Part shown: positions 18,011 through 25,870 of the stretch, one piece after another
Numbering within the stretch: the stretch's first letter is position 1
How the letters are laid out: the number at the start of each line of letters is the position of its first letter
Source of the DNA: Ignavibacterium sp.
Lineage (GTDB): Bacteria > Zixibacteria > MSB-5A5 > GN15 > PGXB01
DNA: 54,358 nucleotides
Reading direction: 5' to 3'
Assembly (NCBI GenBank): GCA_020724775.1
Contig: DYGG01000009.1
Location: 17,881 to 72,238, forward strand
Notes under the pieces: model-generated
Databases searched by the model: none
What the model was told of the DNA's origin: nothing
What the model saw: the letters and a program-made list of their open reading frames with translations, nothing else
Made by a program: the position numbers and the translations under genes

Positions 18011-18964
18011 TCACTCGTCAACAGCCGACTCTTTTGCCGGTCGCGCCTCCAGGTCAAAGAGCCTGATTTTCTTCTCAAAAACTTCAATGGCGAGCGACTC
18101 CGATTTTACCGGGAAAATTTCGCCGTCCAGGTAGAGATTTTTCCCCTGCATTGGAGTCAACAGAATCTTGTGGCCACGATAAATTCTGATTTCATCGGAG
18201 TAGATATATTTCTTTTTGAATATCATTCTGATATAACCGGAGAGAATCGCTTTGCCGTCGCCGACATCAAAGATAACTTCGGCCTTCCCGTCATCATCAA
18301 GGGAGGCGCCGGTCATAGGCAGACCGAGAGTGTAGGTCAGGAGGTTAATATTAAGAAGCCGGGGAGCGATGTCGAACTGGAAGGCATCCATCTTAATCGA
18401 AATGGGGGTCTGCTGAACCCGCGCCGCCGCCTGGGAAGCATAGCGGGACCAGGTGATTCCAAAACGGGGGATTCGCCTGGTCCCGATTATTTCATTAAGT
18501 TCCGGAATCAAGCCGAGGGCAAGCGAACCGAGGACCAATTTGCCGTCAACCAGGGCATGGTCAATGCGGCGGGCTTTTCCGGACAAGATATGTTTAATCG
18601 CCCTGTCGCTGTCCGGCTCTCCGTAAAGGGACTTATATATATTGTTGAATTTCCCCAGCGGATAGATTCCAAGGATGGGGGAAAGTCGGGCAAGATGCTG
18701 CGCCACCAGGTTAACGGTGCCGTCGCCGCCGCAGGCAATTACTCCCTCCGGATGACGGTTCACCGCCTGACGGACTTGCGCCGAGGCATTGGCTGGAGAA
18801 TCGGCATCGATAAGATGATATTCCCGATTCGCCTTTTTAAGGTCGGCGATAAGGCTGTCGATTTTCCTGGGGTGGTAACCGAAGGCGGCTTTGTTGACGA
18901 CCAGATAAAGAGTGTTTCGGTTCGCCGGGCGAAAACGCTGATATTGGTGCCGTCGGTATGTCAT
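18011..18964 (-). CDS. diacylglycerol kinase-fold lipid/sphingosine kinase family protein
   Basis: 317 residues. The catalytic domain opens with LYLVVNKAAFG (near 20-29) and has the nucleotide-binding GGDGTVN at residues 79-85, then a LGKFNNIYKSL element matching the LGTANDFA region of YegS/DgkB. The second half is the beta-sandwich typical of soluble bacterial DAGK-fold enzymes, including LYLDGEIF near the end. Relatives phosphorylate diacylglycerol or similar lipids with ATP at the inner membrane. Replacement of the usual GT by GK in the LGTxNDFA element is notable. DUF5683 follows in tandem. Confidence 0.88.
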   Translation of the reverse strand: MTYRRHQYQRFRPANRNTLYLVVNKAAFGYHPRKIDSLIADLKKANREYHLIDADSPANASAQVRQAVNRHPEGVIACGGDGTVNLVAQHLARLSPILGIYPLGKFNNIYKSLYGEPDSDRAIKHILSGKARRIDHALVDGKLVLGSLALGLIPELNEIIGTRRIPRFGITWSRYASQAAARVQQTPISIKMDAFQFDIAPRLLNINLLTYTLGLPMTGASLDDDGKAEVIFDVGDGKAILSGYIRMIFKKKYIYSDEIRIYRGHKILLTPMQGKNLYLDGEIFPVKSESLAIEVFEKKIRLFDLEARPAKESAVDE

Positions 18965-19009
18965 CTATCCCGCTATCAGTTTGACTTTCCTGTCCACAGG
19001 TTTACTATT

Positions 19010-19765
19010 TTACTCGAATTTCTGCAGTTCCATTCTGACCACTTTCATGGTGTCGGCGGCGCGGAAGATCTCAAAAAGGACCGGCAGATGTCTTTCATCT
19101 TTGCTGAAGTATGTATAGGAGATGGCGGTGGGGTCGCTGCTAACCAGTTGGTAGCAGGAAAATGTTCCGGCGGCGACGGTTACATCCTGCTCGGCGGCTA
19201 CGGAGTCGATATCTTCGACGGCGTTGAAAGGCATCCCGTTGAAAGTCAGCAGGTCAACCTCATTATATTTCTTGACGGCGCCCAGTTTGAAATCGAAGTC
19301 ACGGGCGGCAAGAATGGTGCCGACGCTGGTGGTGAGATTGTCACTCATCGGGATTTTCCCGGGCGGGGCGTAGCGGGGAACATTGGAACTGATATCAACG
19401 GAATCGCCCCGGGCAACAGCGCTGAGACGAACGGTATCGGTACCAAGTTGCGCTTTGGCTTGCTCCGGAAATTTCAGCAGGTTTTCCGAGGAGGCGAAAC
19501 GAAGGCTATTGCCGTTGTATTTCTCCTGTGAATTGATAGTAATCTGCTGCATCGGGATTTCGAAAGTCTGGTTGACGCTGAAGACCGGACTGGCACCGCC
19601 GGACTTGCTAATCTCGACTGTGGTTGAGGCTTTCATTTCAACCGGGACATAGGTGGTGACTTCGTAATAGAGTTTTTCCGATTTGCCGTCGGGCCAGGCC
19701 GCCAGAAAATCGCCCGCGGCGGCCGAAAGAGCAAGAAGCATTATACAGGCAAGCCTGATGAACAT
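19010..19765 (-). CDS. DUF3108-like exported protein
   Basis: 251 residues with a short signal peptide (CIMLLALSAAAG). The mature part is rich in beta strands and carries the DUF3108-type segment VAAGTFSCYQLVSS near residues 195-208, followed by ISYTYFSKDERHLPV, which matches the pattern of that periplasmic family. DUF3108 proteins are thought to be beta-barrel-like or lipid-binding envelope proteins; function is unknown. It lies 45 bases upstream of the DAGK-fold gene on the same strand and may belong to the same transcript. GGAGGA lies just upstream of the ATG. Confidence 0.72.
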   Translation of the reverse strand: MFIRLACIMLLALSAAAGDFLAAWPDGKSEKLYYEVTTYVPVEMKASTTVEISKSGGASPVFSVNQTFEIPMQQITINSQEKYNGNSLRFASSENLLKFPEQAKAQLGTDTVRLSAVARGDSVDISSNVPRYAPPGKIPMSDNLTTSVGTILAARDFDFKLGAVKKYNEVDLLTFNGMPFNAVEDIDSVAAEQDVTVAAGTFSCYQLVSSDPTAISYTYFSKDERHLPVLFEIFRAADTMKVVRMELQKFE

Positions 19766-19831
19766 TTATCCTCCTTGGGAGTTGTTGGTTCTGACGGTAA
19801 ATACCGAAATAACCGCCAATTTGCAAGCGGT

Positions 19832-20734
19832 TTATTGAAAGGAGCCGACCCAGGAAGCCAGAAATTCGGTGTGAGCCGGGCTGTAGCCGACCATCCCGAT
19901 AAGTTTTCCCTGTCTTAAACCGACGGCGGCGCGGCCGTAAAAGTCATCATATATGACAAAAGAAAGTCCGCTGTCGTACGGAATCGTATCCGGCGCCGCC
20001 TCAAAACTCCCGATGGCTCTGGCATATTCCGACCAGCGAAGAAACTTTCCACCCGATTCGTCGGTGGTCAAAAATAAGATCGCGGTATCCGGCTCCAAAA
20101 AGAAGTCGAGAGCGTACACTTTCGGCAGGAATTTATGACCGAGGAAATCGGCGGCGTAATATCTGTCAGTCAAGCCGATACGATTAGGCACCGGGAATAG
20201 AAGGAAAGGATTGGGACGGCTGGTGGCGCCGGGAAGAGTATCATTTATAGCCCGTGCAACCCGCGCCAGCGCATCGGCGGTCATCTCTGATTCATTGTAA
20301 CCCATCAGGTCCACCAAATAGACTCCCTTGACAAAAGTCAACTTCATTGGCGTTGAATATCCCTCTACACCCAGAGTTACCAAGGTTGGATTCTCCGGTC
20401 GGCGGACAGAGTAGATACCGTAGGCGTCGGTCGGCGTGGCGAAGCGATAGATATCGGCGACCAGGTGAAAGGTGTCCCGGGCATATTCCATTGATGCCAG
20501 TTCAACGAAATTGTAACTTTGGTACAACTCGGCCCCGCCGGGGATATATTCCCAGAGAGCATTGCCCTTATATATCCGGGGCTGGTCGTTCCGGACCAGA
20601 TCTGTTGCAGGAATGGAATCGGGCAGGAAATTGGCTGCCCGGATGGCAGGGTCATCAGATTCGTCATCGGAGCAATTGAAAGCCACCGGTAAAAGAGCCG
20701 TTAAGATGAGTATCAGCATTAACCCTTTTTTCAT
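19832..20734 (-). CDS. DUF6599 family probable lipoprotein
   Basis: 300 residues beginning with a lipoprotein-like signal (ILTALLPVAFNC, Cys21, although Asn at -1 is unusual). The body begins LPDSIPATDLV and YIPGGAELYQSYNFV, a pattern I associate with DUF6599, found near polyferredoxin and DUF362 genes. It has no cysteine-rich or membrane segment in the mature part. Its ATG overlaps the stop of the NapH-NapG fusion by four bases (ATGA), which strongly suggests translational coupling and a shared task in envelope redox chemistry, perhaps as a substrate or assembly factor. The mechanism is unknown. Confidence 0.75.
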   Translation of the reverse strand: MKKGLMLILILTALLPVAFNCSDDESDDPAIRAANFLPDSIPATDLVRNDQPRIYKGNALWEYIPGGAELYQSYNFVELASMEYARDTFHLVADIYRFATPTDAYGIYSVRRPENPTLVTLGVEGYSTPMKLTFVKGVYLVDLMGYNESEMTADALARVARAINDTLPGATSRPNPFLLFPVPNRIGLTDRYYAADFLGHKFLPKVYALDFFLEPDTAILFLTTDESGGKFLRWSEYARAIGSFEAAPDTIPYDSGLSFVIYDDFYGRAAVGLRQGKLIGMVGYSPAHTEFLASWVGSFQ

Positions 20735-22425
20735 ACATTTCCTCGCAAATTGTACTGCGGAATCTCTTTTTTCTTCTTTAGCAACATCTGGTTATCAGAG
20801 GAACGAGACTCGCCGACCGAAGTGATATAGATTGCCGCTTTATCTTTGACCGGGCAGGCAAACTCACAGGCACCGCACCCGGTGCAATGCTCCGGGTCAA
20901 CATACGGCTGCTTTACAGTCACCGCTTCACCGCGACTATTATACACTGTTTCCTCACGAAGGTAAATAGACTTCGGGGAGGTCGGGCACCACTCCTCACA
21001 TACGATGCAGGGGCGGGCCATCGCCCAAGGGAGGCATCTCCCCCGGTCGATAAAAGCGGTGCCAAGACGGTTGGGGGGCGTTTCTTTATCTCCTACCTTT
21101 TCTTTGAGGGTCAACTCCACAATGGCGCCGGTGGGGCAGACCTGTCCGCAGAGCGTGCAGGAGGGCTCGCAGTAGCCGATGCGGGCGATAAGCAGAGGCG
21201 ACCAGATACCCTCCAGTCCCGATTCCATAAAAGTGGGGTGCAGGGCGTTATTGGGGCAGACTCGCATACACTGACCGCAACGAATGCAGCGGGCAAGGAA
21301 GTCGCTTTCGGAGACCGAGCCGGGAGGTCGAATCAGATAAGGATTGGTATTGGCGGCAAAGGCATCGCCGGAGCGAAAGAGAGGATATAGGGCCGCTCCC
21401 CCCGCAAGGGAGGCAACCACTTTCCGGCGGGAGATATCAATTTTAGCGGTGCCCGCAGGATTGGATTTGGAGACCTCCTGCGAGGGGAAGAATTTGAATG
21501 ACAACGCCTGGGTGGGACAGACACCCTGACAGTTGAGACAGAGATGGCATTCCGATTGGCGCCAGACCGCGCCGATATCGGGGTTGTCCGCTCCTTGACA
21601 ATGAAGCAGACACTCGTTGCAGTGATTGCAGGCCGATTCTTTCTTCTCCAGACCAAAAAGGGCAAACCGTGAGAATATCCCCAGCATGGCGCCGAGGGGG
21701 CATATCCCGCGGCACCAGAAGCGGGTAAAAATCCGATTGAGAACTATGATAGCGATAAAGAAACTACCGATGGTCAGGATAGTGTGAAAGTGCATTTTTC
21801 TAAAAGTAAGAAGGAGAGGAGCAAGAAGGTCGTAAAGGAACTGGGCGGCCGCTGTCAATGGGGGGACGCCCAATGATTTTATCCACCCTGTGACGCCATC
21901 GGCAGAGGTATGTATGACCGGAAGAATCACGGTGCCGATAGAGCGCGCCAGAAGCGGCAGCGGGTCAAGCAATCCCACCTGCAGAGTGCCCATCAAAGCG
22001 GCGGTAAGGAAAAAGAAGAGTATGTAATATTTGATTCGCTGGTACCTCTTGTAGCGATTGGAATCCATCTTCTGTTTTCCTTTGCGCTTAATTCTTTCGG
22101 AGGGGATTTCCGAAATCCAGTGGTTGAGCGTTCCCAGCGGGCAGACCCAACCGCAGAAGAAGCGACCGATGAAAATGGTGGGAATCAGGATGACCAGTGA
22201 CCAGAGTAGCCCTTTATAGACGGTGCCATTTGCCAGAAGAGTTCCCAGCGCCGTCAGCGGATCGAACTCAAGAGCGATAGAAACGGGGTATGGCAGACGA
22301 ATTTCATGAGGGTCAGCGGGATTGAAATTAGCCGAAAAATTGGTCTTAAGAATCAACCAGAAGAAGACGACAAAGAAAATTATTTGCGATGCCCGGCGGA
22401 GGTTTCTGACAGTCGCAATAGTCAT
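20731..22425 (-). CDS. NapH-NapG-like fused membrane polyferredoxin
   Basis: 564 residues. The first 300 resemble NapH/YccM: membrane helices near 12-30, 70-90, 132-150, 190-210 and 213-232, two CxxxCP motifs (C91/C95 and C238/C242) and two [4Fe-4S] groups (CNHCNECLLHC at 266-276, CHLCLNCQGVC at 293-303). At 332 comes an internal twin-arginine-like signal (SRRKVVASLAGGAALYP) followed by a NapG/MauM-type ferredoxin with four more clusters (CIRCGQCMRVC 380-390, CTLCGQVC 423-430, CIVCEEWC 473-480, CTGCGACEFAC 514-524). The inferred role is to pass electrons from membrane quinol to periplasmic ferredoxin centres. It overlaps DUF362 by one base and DUF6599 by four. Confidence 0.88.
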   Translation of the reverse strand: MTIATVRNLRRASQIIFFVVFFWLILKTNFSANFNPADPHEIRLPYPVSIALEFDPLTALGTLLANGTVYKGLLWSLVILIPTIFIGRFFCGWVCPLGTLNHWISEIPSERIKRKGKQKMDSNRYKRYQRIKYYILFFFLTAALMGTLQVGLLDPLPLLARSIGTVILPVIHTSADGVTGWIKSLGVPPLTAAAQFLYDLLAPLLLTFRKMHFHTILTIGSFFIAIIVLNRIFTRFWCRGICPLGAMLGIFSRFALFGLEKKESACNHCNECLLHCQGADNPDIGAVWRQSECHLCLNCQGVCPTQALSFKFFPSQEVSKSNPAGTAKIDISRRKVVASLAGGAALYPLFRSGDAFAANTNPYLIRPPGSVSESDFLARCIRCGQCMRVCPNNALHPTFMESGLEGIWSPLLIARIGYCEPSCTLCGQVCPTGAIVELTLKEKVGDKETPPNRLGTAFIDRGRCLPWAMARPCIVCEEWCPTSPKSIYLREETVYNSRGEAVTVKQPYVDPEHCTGCGACEFACPVKDKAAIYITSVGESRSSDNQMLLKKKKEIPQYNLRGNV

Positions 22426-23378
22426 CAGAGGATTTCTTTATAGCCGGCAGAACGGTAATCGATTTTACCCAGACCTCTTTTCTCGGCAAGAACAATATGC
22501 CCCACTTTTTCTCCGGTAAGCGACATAAATTCGGCGCCCCGGGAATCGGCGGCGACCTGGTCGGTAGAGCAGATGACGGAATCGGCAATAAGGACGTCAT
22601 CCAGCGACCCGCCGGTGGGACCGTTGCGAAAGAGAACGCGGGTGGCATCGACCACGATCAGGGTAGGACGGAAATAGGCGGCTAAATCGACTATCGACTG
22701 GTCAATACTTTGATGCAACTGATGTCGTCGTCCGCCCAAAACGCCGTAGAGGTTTTTCATTCCGATGGTGCAGGCTGAGAGGGAATGATGTTTCACGATC
22801 GGCATATTGATGAATCGGTCGGTTTCGATAAAGTATTTCAGCACAGGCCATTCGGTCAGAAGTTCCCCCTGAAGGTCGATATTGAGCAGGTCCTTGTCGT
22901 CTGGCAGAATAACTTCGGCGCCCGCTTTTTCCGCGCTATCTCTTATGCCGGAACGGAGGAAGCAGCGCCGCGGGTCATGACAGGTAATATCGGTAACAAT
23001 AACCCGGGAGGCGTTGGCTTCTTTGCAGAGACGAACCATCTCTCCGACCAGAAGGGGATTGGTGTCGGCGGCCTGTTCGGGAGTCCGGTCCCATCCGATA
23101 TTCGGTTTTATGGTCACCCTCTCCCCCGGCTTGACAAACCTCTTGATTCCCCCGATGGCATCGAGCGCTTTATTCAAAGCGGCGACATGATCGCTGTCTT
23201 TCGCCAGAGTTAATCCGGGGTAGGTTGAATCGGCGGCGATGCCAAACTCGGTTGTGCCGGAAAGATGAGGATGATAATTGAAGGGGTCACGATTATGGAA
23301 AAAGGCTCCGACCGCGCCGGTTGCCGCCGCAAAGGTGAGCGCCTGCCCGGACTTTTTTAAGAACTCGCGACGTTTCAT
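22425..23378 (-). CDS. DUF362 protein with twin-arginine signal
   Basis: The ATG at 23378 gives 317 residues starting MKRREFLKKSGQALTF, a clear Tat signal (R3-R4, F6-L7-K8); a frame extension to 23438 would run into the UbiA gene. AAGG lies upstream. The mature protein matches DUF362: PGERVTIKPNIGWDR, then a segment with TDITCHDPRRCF, NMPIVKHHSLSACTIGMKN and NLYGVLGG. DUF362 proteins often accompany ferredoxins, and Tat export implies folding with a cofactor before export. The stop shares one base with the start of the NapH-NapG gene, so the two are coupled. The reaction is not known. Confidence 0.88.
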   Translation of the reverse strand: MKRREFLKKSGQALTFAAATGAVGAFFHNRDPFNYHPHLSGTTEFGIAADSTYPGLTLAKDSDHVAALNKALDAIGGIKRFVKPGERVTIKPNIGWDRTPEQAADTNPLLVGEMVRLCKEANASRVIVTDITCHDPRRCFLRSGIRDSAEKAGAEVILPDDKDLLNIDLQGELLTEWPVLKYFIETDRFINMPIVKHHSLSACTIGMKNLYGVLGGRRHQLHQSIDQSIVDLAAYFRPTLIVVDATRVLFRNGPTGGSLDDVLIADSVICSTDQVAADSRGAEFMSLTGEKVGHIVLAEKRGLGKIDYRSAGYKEIL

Positions 23379-23385
23379 ACAGACC

Positions 23386-24258
23386 TTATAAAATATACAG
23401 GATGATGATAACGGAGGCAAGCCAAAGAAGAACGTCAATCAAAAGCGGCAGGTCGGTCAGAAGCAGAGTTGTCGGGGAACCGCCCTGTTCTTCTTTGTGC
23501 ACCAGATAGAGGTAGCGGAAAATTCCATAAATTACAAAGGGAATAGTGACAAAGAGGTACGGGGTATGCAACTTATCCTGTACTTCATGGGACATGGTAT
23601 AGAAGAGGTAAGTGACGACCGTGGAAGCGGTAACGACGCCGATAAGTTGGTCCAGGAGGTAGGGGGAGTATTTCTCAAGAATTTGGCGGTGTGAAATAGC
23701 GCTATCCTGCAGAAAGGTTAGTTCATGGCGGCGTTTGCCAAGCCCGAGGAAAAGGGCGAGGACAAAAGTAGTAATCAGGAGCCATTCGGAAAAGACAACC
23801 TGAATGGCAACTACCCCGCCATAAGCGCGCAGGACAAAACCGGCAGCGATAGTCATGACGTCAATTATGACAACATTCTTCAAAATAACGGTATAGAGGA
23901 TATTAAGGGCCAGGAAAGCCAGGGAGACCGTTAAGAACGGTTGACTGATAACAAGAGCGAGCACGACCCCGGCTCCGGCAAGAATAAAGGCAGCGATGAT
24001 TGCCGTTGCCGACGAGACTTTACCGGAAGCAATGGGGCGGTTTTTCTTGAGAGGATGTATTTGGTCGCGTTTCCGGTCTATCAAATCGTTAAAGACATAG
24101 ACCGCCGAGGAAAGCAGACAGAACGTTACAAAAGCCAGCAGGGCGTTCTGCAAGAGCGGCGGAGTTTCCGCCTTGCCGGCGAAGATGAGACCGGCGAGAA
24201 CGACACCGTTTTTAATCCAGTGCGAAGGGCGAATCAGTTTTATTATGTCAGCAATCAT
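23386..24258 (-). CDS. UbiA-family prenyltransferase (decaprenyl-phosphate phosphoribosyltransferase-like)
   Basis: 290 residues with about eight or nine membrane helices. The first Asp-rich motif is N57-D58-x2-D61-x3-D65 followed by HPLKKNRPIASG, the pattern of UbiA relatives that act on polyprenyl phosphate (Rv3806c type, 5-phosphoribosyl donor). The second motif region reads LYTVILKNVVIIDVMTIAAG near residues 121-140. By family knowledge it would transfer a phosphoribosyl or similar group to a polyprenyl phosphate in the inner membrane; quinone-type prenyl transfer is the alternative. It lies eight bases before DUF362 and 48 bases after exosortase, all on the minus strand. Confidence 0.85.
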   Translation of the reverse strand: MIADIIKLIRPSHWIKNGVVLAGLIFAGKAETPPLLQNALLAFVTFCLLSSAVYVFNDLIDRKRDQIHPLKKNRPIASGKVSSATAIIAAFILAGAGVVLALVISQPFLTVSLAFLALNILYTVILKNVVIIDVMTIAAGFVLRAYGGVVAIQVVFSEWLLITTFVLALFLGLGKRRHELTFLQDSAISHRQILEKYSPYLLDQLIGVVTASTVVTYLFYTMSHEVQDKLHTPYLFVTIPFVIYGIFRYLYLVHKEEQGGSPTTLLLTDLPLLIDVLLWLASVIIILYIL

Positions 24259-24306
24259 TTGACGCCCATTTCTTGCCGAGTATCGGTCGCGCCCGGGAGA
24301 AGTTTG

Positions 24307-25191
24307 CTAAGTGGCCCTGTTATGAGGGGGCGAGTTGCTGGCGGCTGCGGCTTTTCCCTCGAAAATTCGCTTGAGGATTATCCCGAAGAGAAATAGGAGA
24401 ATAAAGGCGACCATAAAAACAGAAGCGCCCATGATGGAATGGAGCGGCTCGGCGGTGACATTGGCATCGGAAACATAGACAATAATGCCGGTGGCAAAGA
24501 CGCGGAAGACGTTGCCGCAGACCGCAATCGGGATGGTGGAGGCAAACAGAATGACCTTGGCAAGGAGAGATTTTTGTGTCATATAGGCATAAATCGCGCC
24601 CAGCGCCAGAAGCGACATCATGGAGCGCATCCCAGAACAGGCTTCGGCCACTTCCAGGGATTGATTGGGCAGATGAATCATATTCCCCTGACGGATAGCC
24701 GGCATCCCGATTAAATTGAGAATCGTACCGGTAACTTTGCTTGCCAGAAGTTGCATGGGGAAGGTCGCGGAATAATAGAGAACGTATGGTATCGGAATCA
24801 TGAAAACCAGAAAGAGAATCTCAAACCAGGCGCGGCGAATAATGTTATTACCAAAGAAGTACAGGGTCATTCCGAATATGGTGACCACCAGAGAAAAGCG
24901 AACCGTGAAATACTCCGAAGCCCCGTTGCCAACGACAAAAAGAATAATACCGGCAAGAATGAAGAAAATGCCGAGTCTGTTGGGGGTGACGTCAAGCGCC
25001 GCCAGTTCCTGACGTTTTCTCCAGAGCAGATAACCGGAGATTACGGGGATGAGAAAGCCATGGGAATAATTGCCGTCACTGCTCCAGTCTTTGACCAGGT
25101 CTATGATGACGGGAAGATATATAAGCAGCAGGACGGCCGCCGCTACCAGAAAGAGAGTCTTGTTTACAGTTCCCGGAGGTTTTGTTTCCAT
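24307..25191 (-). CDS. exosortase (EpsH/XrtA-like)
   Basis: 294 residues with about eight membrane helices. The family's catalytic residues are present: Cys185 in EACSGMRSM, Arg230 in GNVFRVFATG and His251 in EPLHSIMG; NYSHGFLIP near 41-49 is also typical. Exosortases are cysteine transpeptidases that cut PEP-CTERM-type sorting tails in the inner membrane. There is no fused EpsI domain and no separate epsI gene here, and none of the proteins in the window has an obvious VPEP-type C-terminal tail. It heads the block with UbiA, DUF362 and NapH-NapG and may be cotranscribed with them. The first 253 bp upstream hold no gene I can support. Confidence 0.9.
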   Translation of the reverse strand: METKPPGTVNKTLFLVAAAVLLLIYLPVIIDLVKDWSSDGNYSHGFLIPVISGYLLWRKRQELAALDVTPNRLGIFFILAGIILFVVGNGASEYFTVRFSLVVTIFGMTLYFFGNNIIRRAWFEILFLVFMIPIPYVLYYSATFPMQLLASKVTGTILNLIGMPAIRQGNMIHLPNQSLEVAEACSGMRSMMSLLALGAIYAYMTQKSLLAKVILFASTIPIAVCGNVFRVFATGIIVYVSDANVTAEPLHSIMGASVFMVAFILLFLFGIILKRIFEGKAAAASNSPPHNRAT

Positions 25192-25444
25192 CTTTGCCTG
25201 AATATAATTTAAACCGGTAGTTTTAAGTAATATATTTTTGGGGCGCTTTTTAATCTATTTTCGGCGAAATGCGGCGACATTTTACATCCAATTACGGCAG
25301 TGATGATGGGCCTGGTCGCGACCGGCTCGAGATTATACGGCGACAATATATGGTGACATAGAGAGGCGACTTTAGTACCTTGTCGGCGTGATTCAGAATA
25401 ATGTATCATTTTACTTTAGGTGACGTATTACTGGGAAGCGACCT

Positions 25445-25870
25445 ATGAAAAAAATCCTCTTTGTTTGCACCGGCAATTCCTGTCGCAGCCAGATGGCGGA
25501 AGGATTTGCACGACATTTTGCCAACGGCAGGTTTGAAGTTCGTTCGGCAGGGATATTCCCGACCGGTATTCATCCGATGACCATCGAGACGATGAAAGAG
25601 GTGGCGATAGATATATCGGGGCACTCCTCCACTATGCTATCATCGAGTCTGTTGGAGTGGACGGATTATCTGGTCACATTATGCGGTTCCGCCCGGGAGC
25701 GGATACCGCCGGTGCCGCCGCATGTGACCGACCTTCACTGGGATATCGAAAACCCGGACATACTTTATACTTCAGATGAAGACCGGCGGCGGGAGTTTGC
25801 CCGAATTCGAGATGAAATAGGTCGGCGGGTGGCTAACTTGCTGGAGAAAATTGAAATAGGAGAGATATGA
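25445..25870 (+). CDS. arsC: ArsC-like low-molecular-weight phosphatase-fold protein lacking the third cysteine
   Basis: 141 residues of the thioredoxin-coupled arsenate reductase/LMW-PTP fold. The P-loop C8-TGNSC-R14 (CX5R, followed by SQMAEG) is intact and TLCGSARERIPPV carries C80, the second redox cysteine. In the S. aureus enzyme the third cysteine is seven residues later; here that position is Ile87, so the classic Cys82-Cys89 disulfide cannot form. It could use another reductant or act as a phosphatase. Stop and start overlap (ATGA) with the M16 gene, which is unusual for arsC. No ArsR, ArsB or Acr3 is near. The name is a family label; arsenate reduction is unproven. Confidence 0.85.
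   Translation: MKKILFVCTGNSCRSQMAEGFARHFANGRFEVRSAGIFPTGIHPMTIETMKEVAIDISGHSSTMLSSSLLEWTDYLVTLCGSARERIPPVPPHVTDLHWDIENPDILYTSDEDRRREFARIRDEIGRRVANLLEKIEIGEI

Noticed and set aside
18170-19531. 453-codon open frame on the plus strand
   Set aside because: It is antisense to both the DAGK-fold gene and the DUF3108-like gene, with no ribosome site or family match; the minus-strand products have clear motifs.
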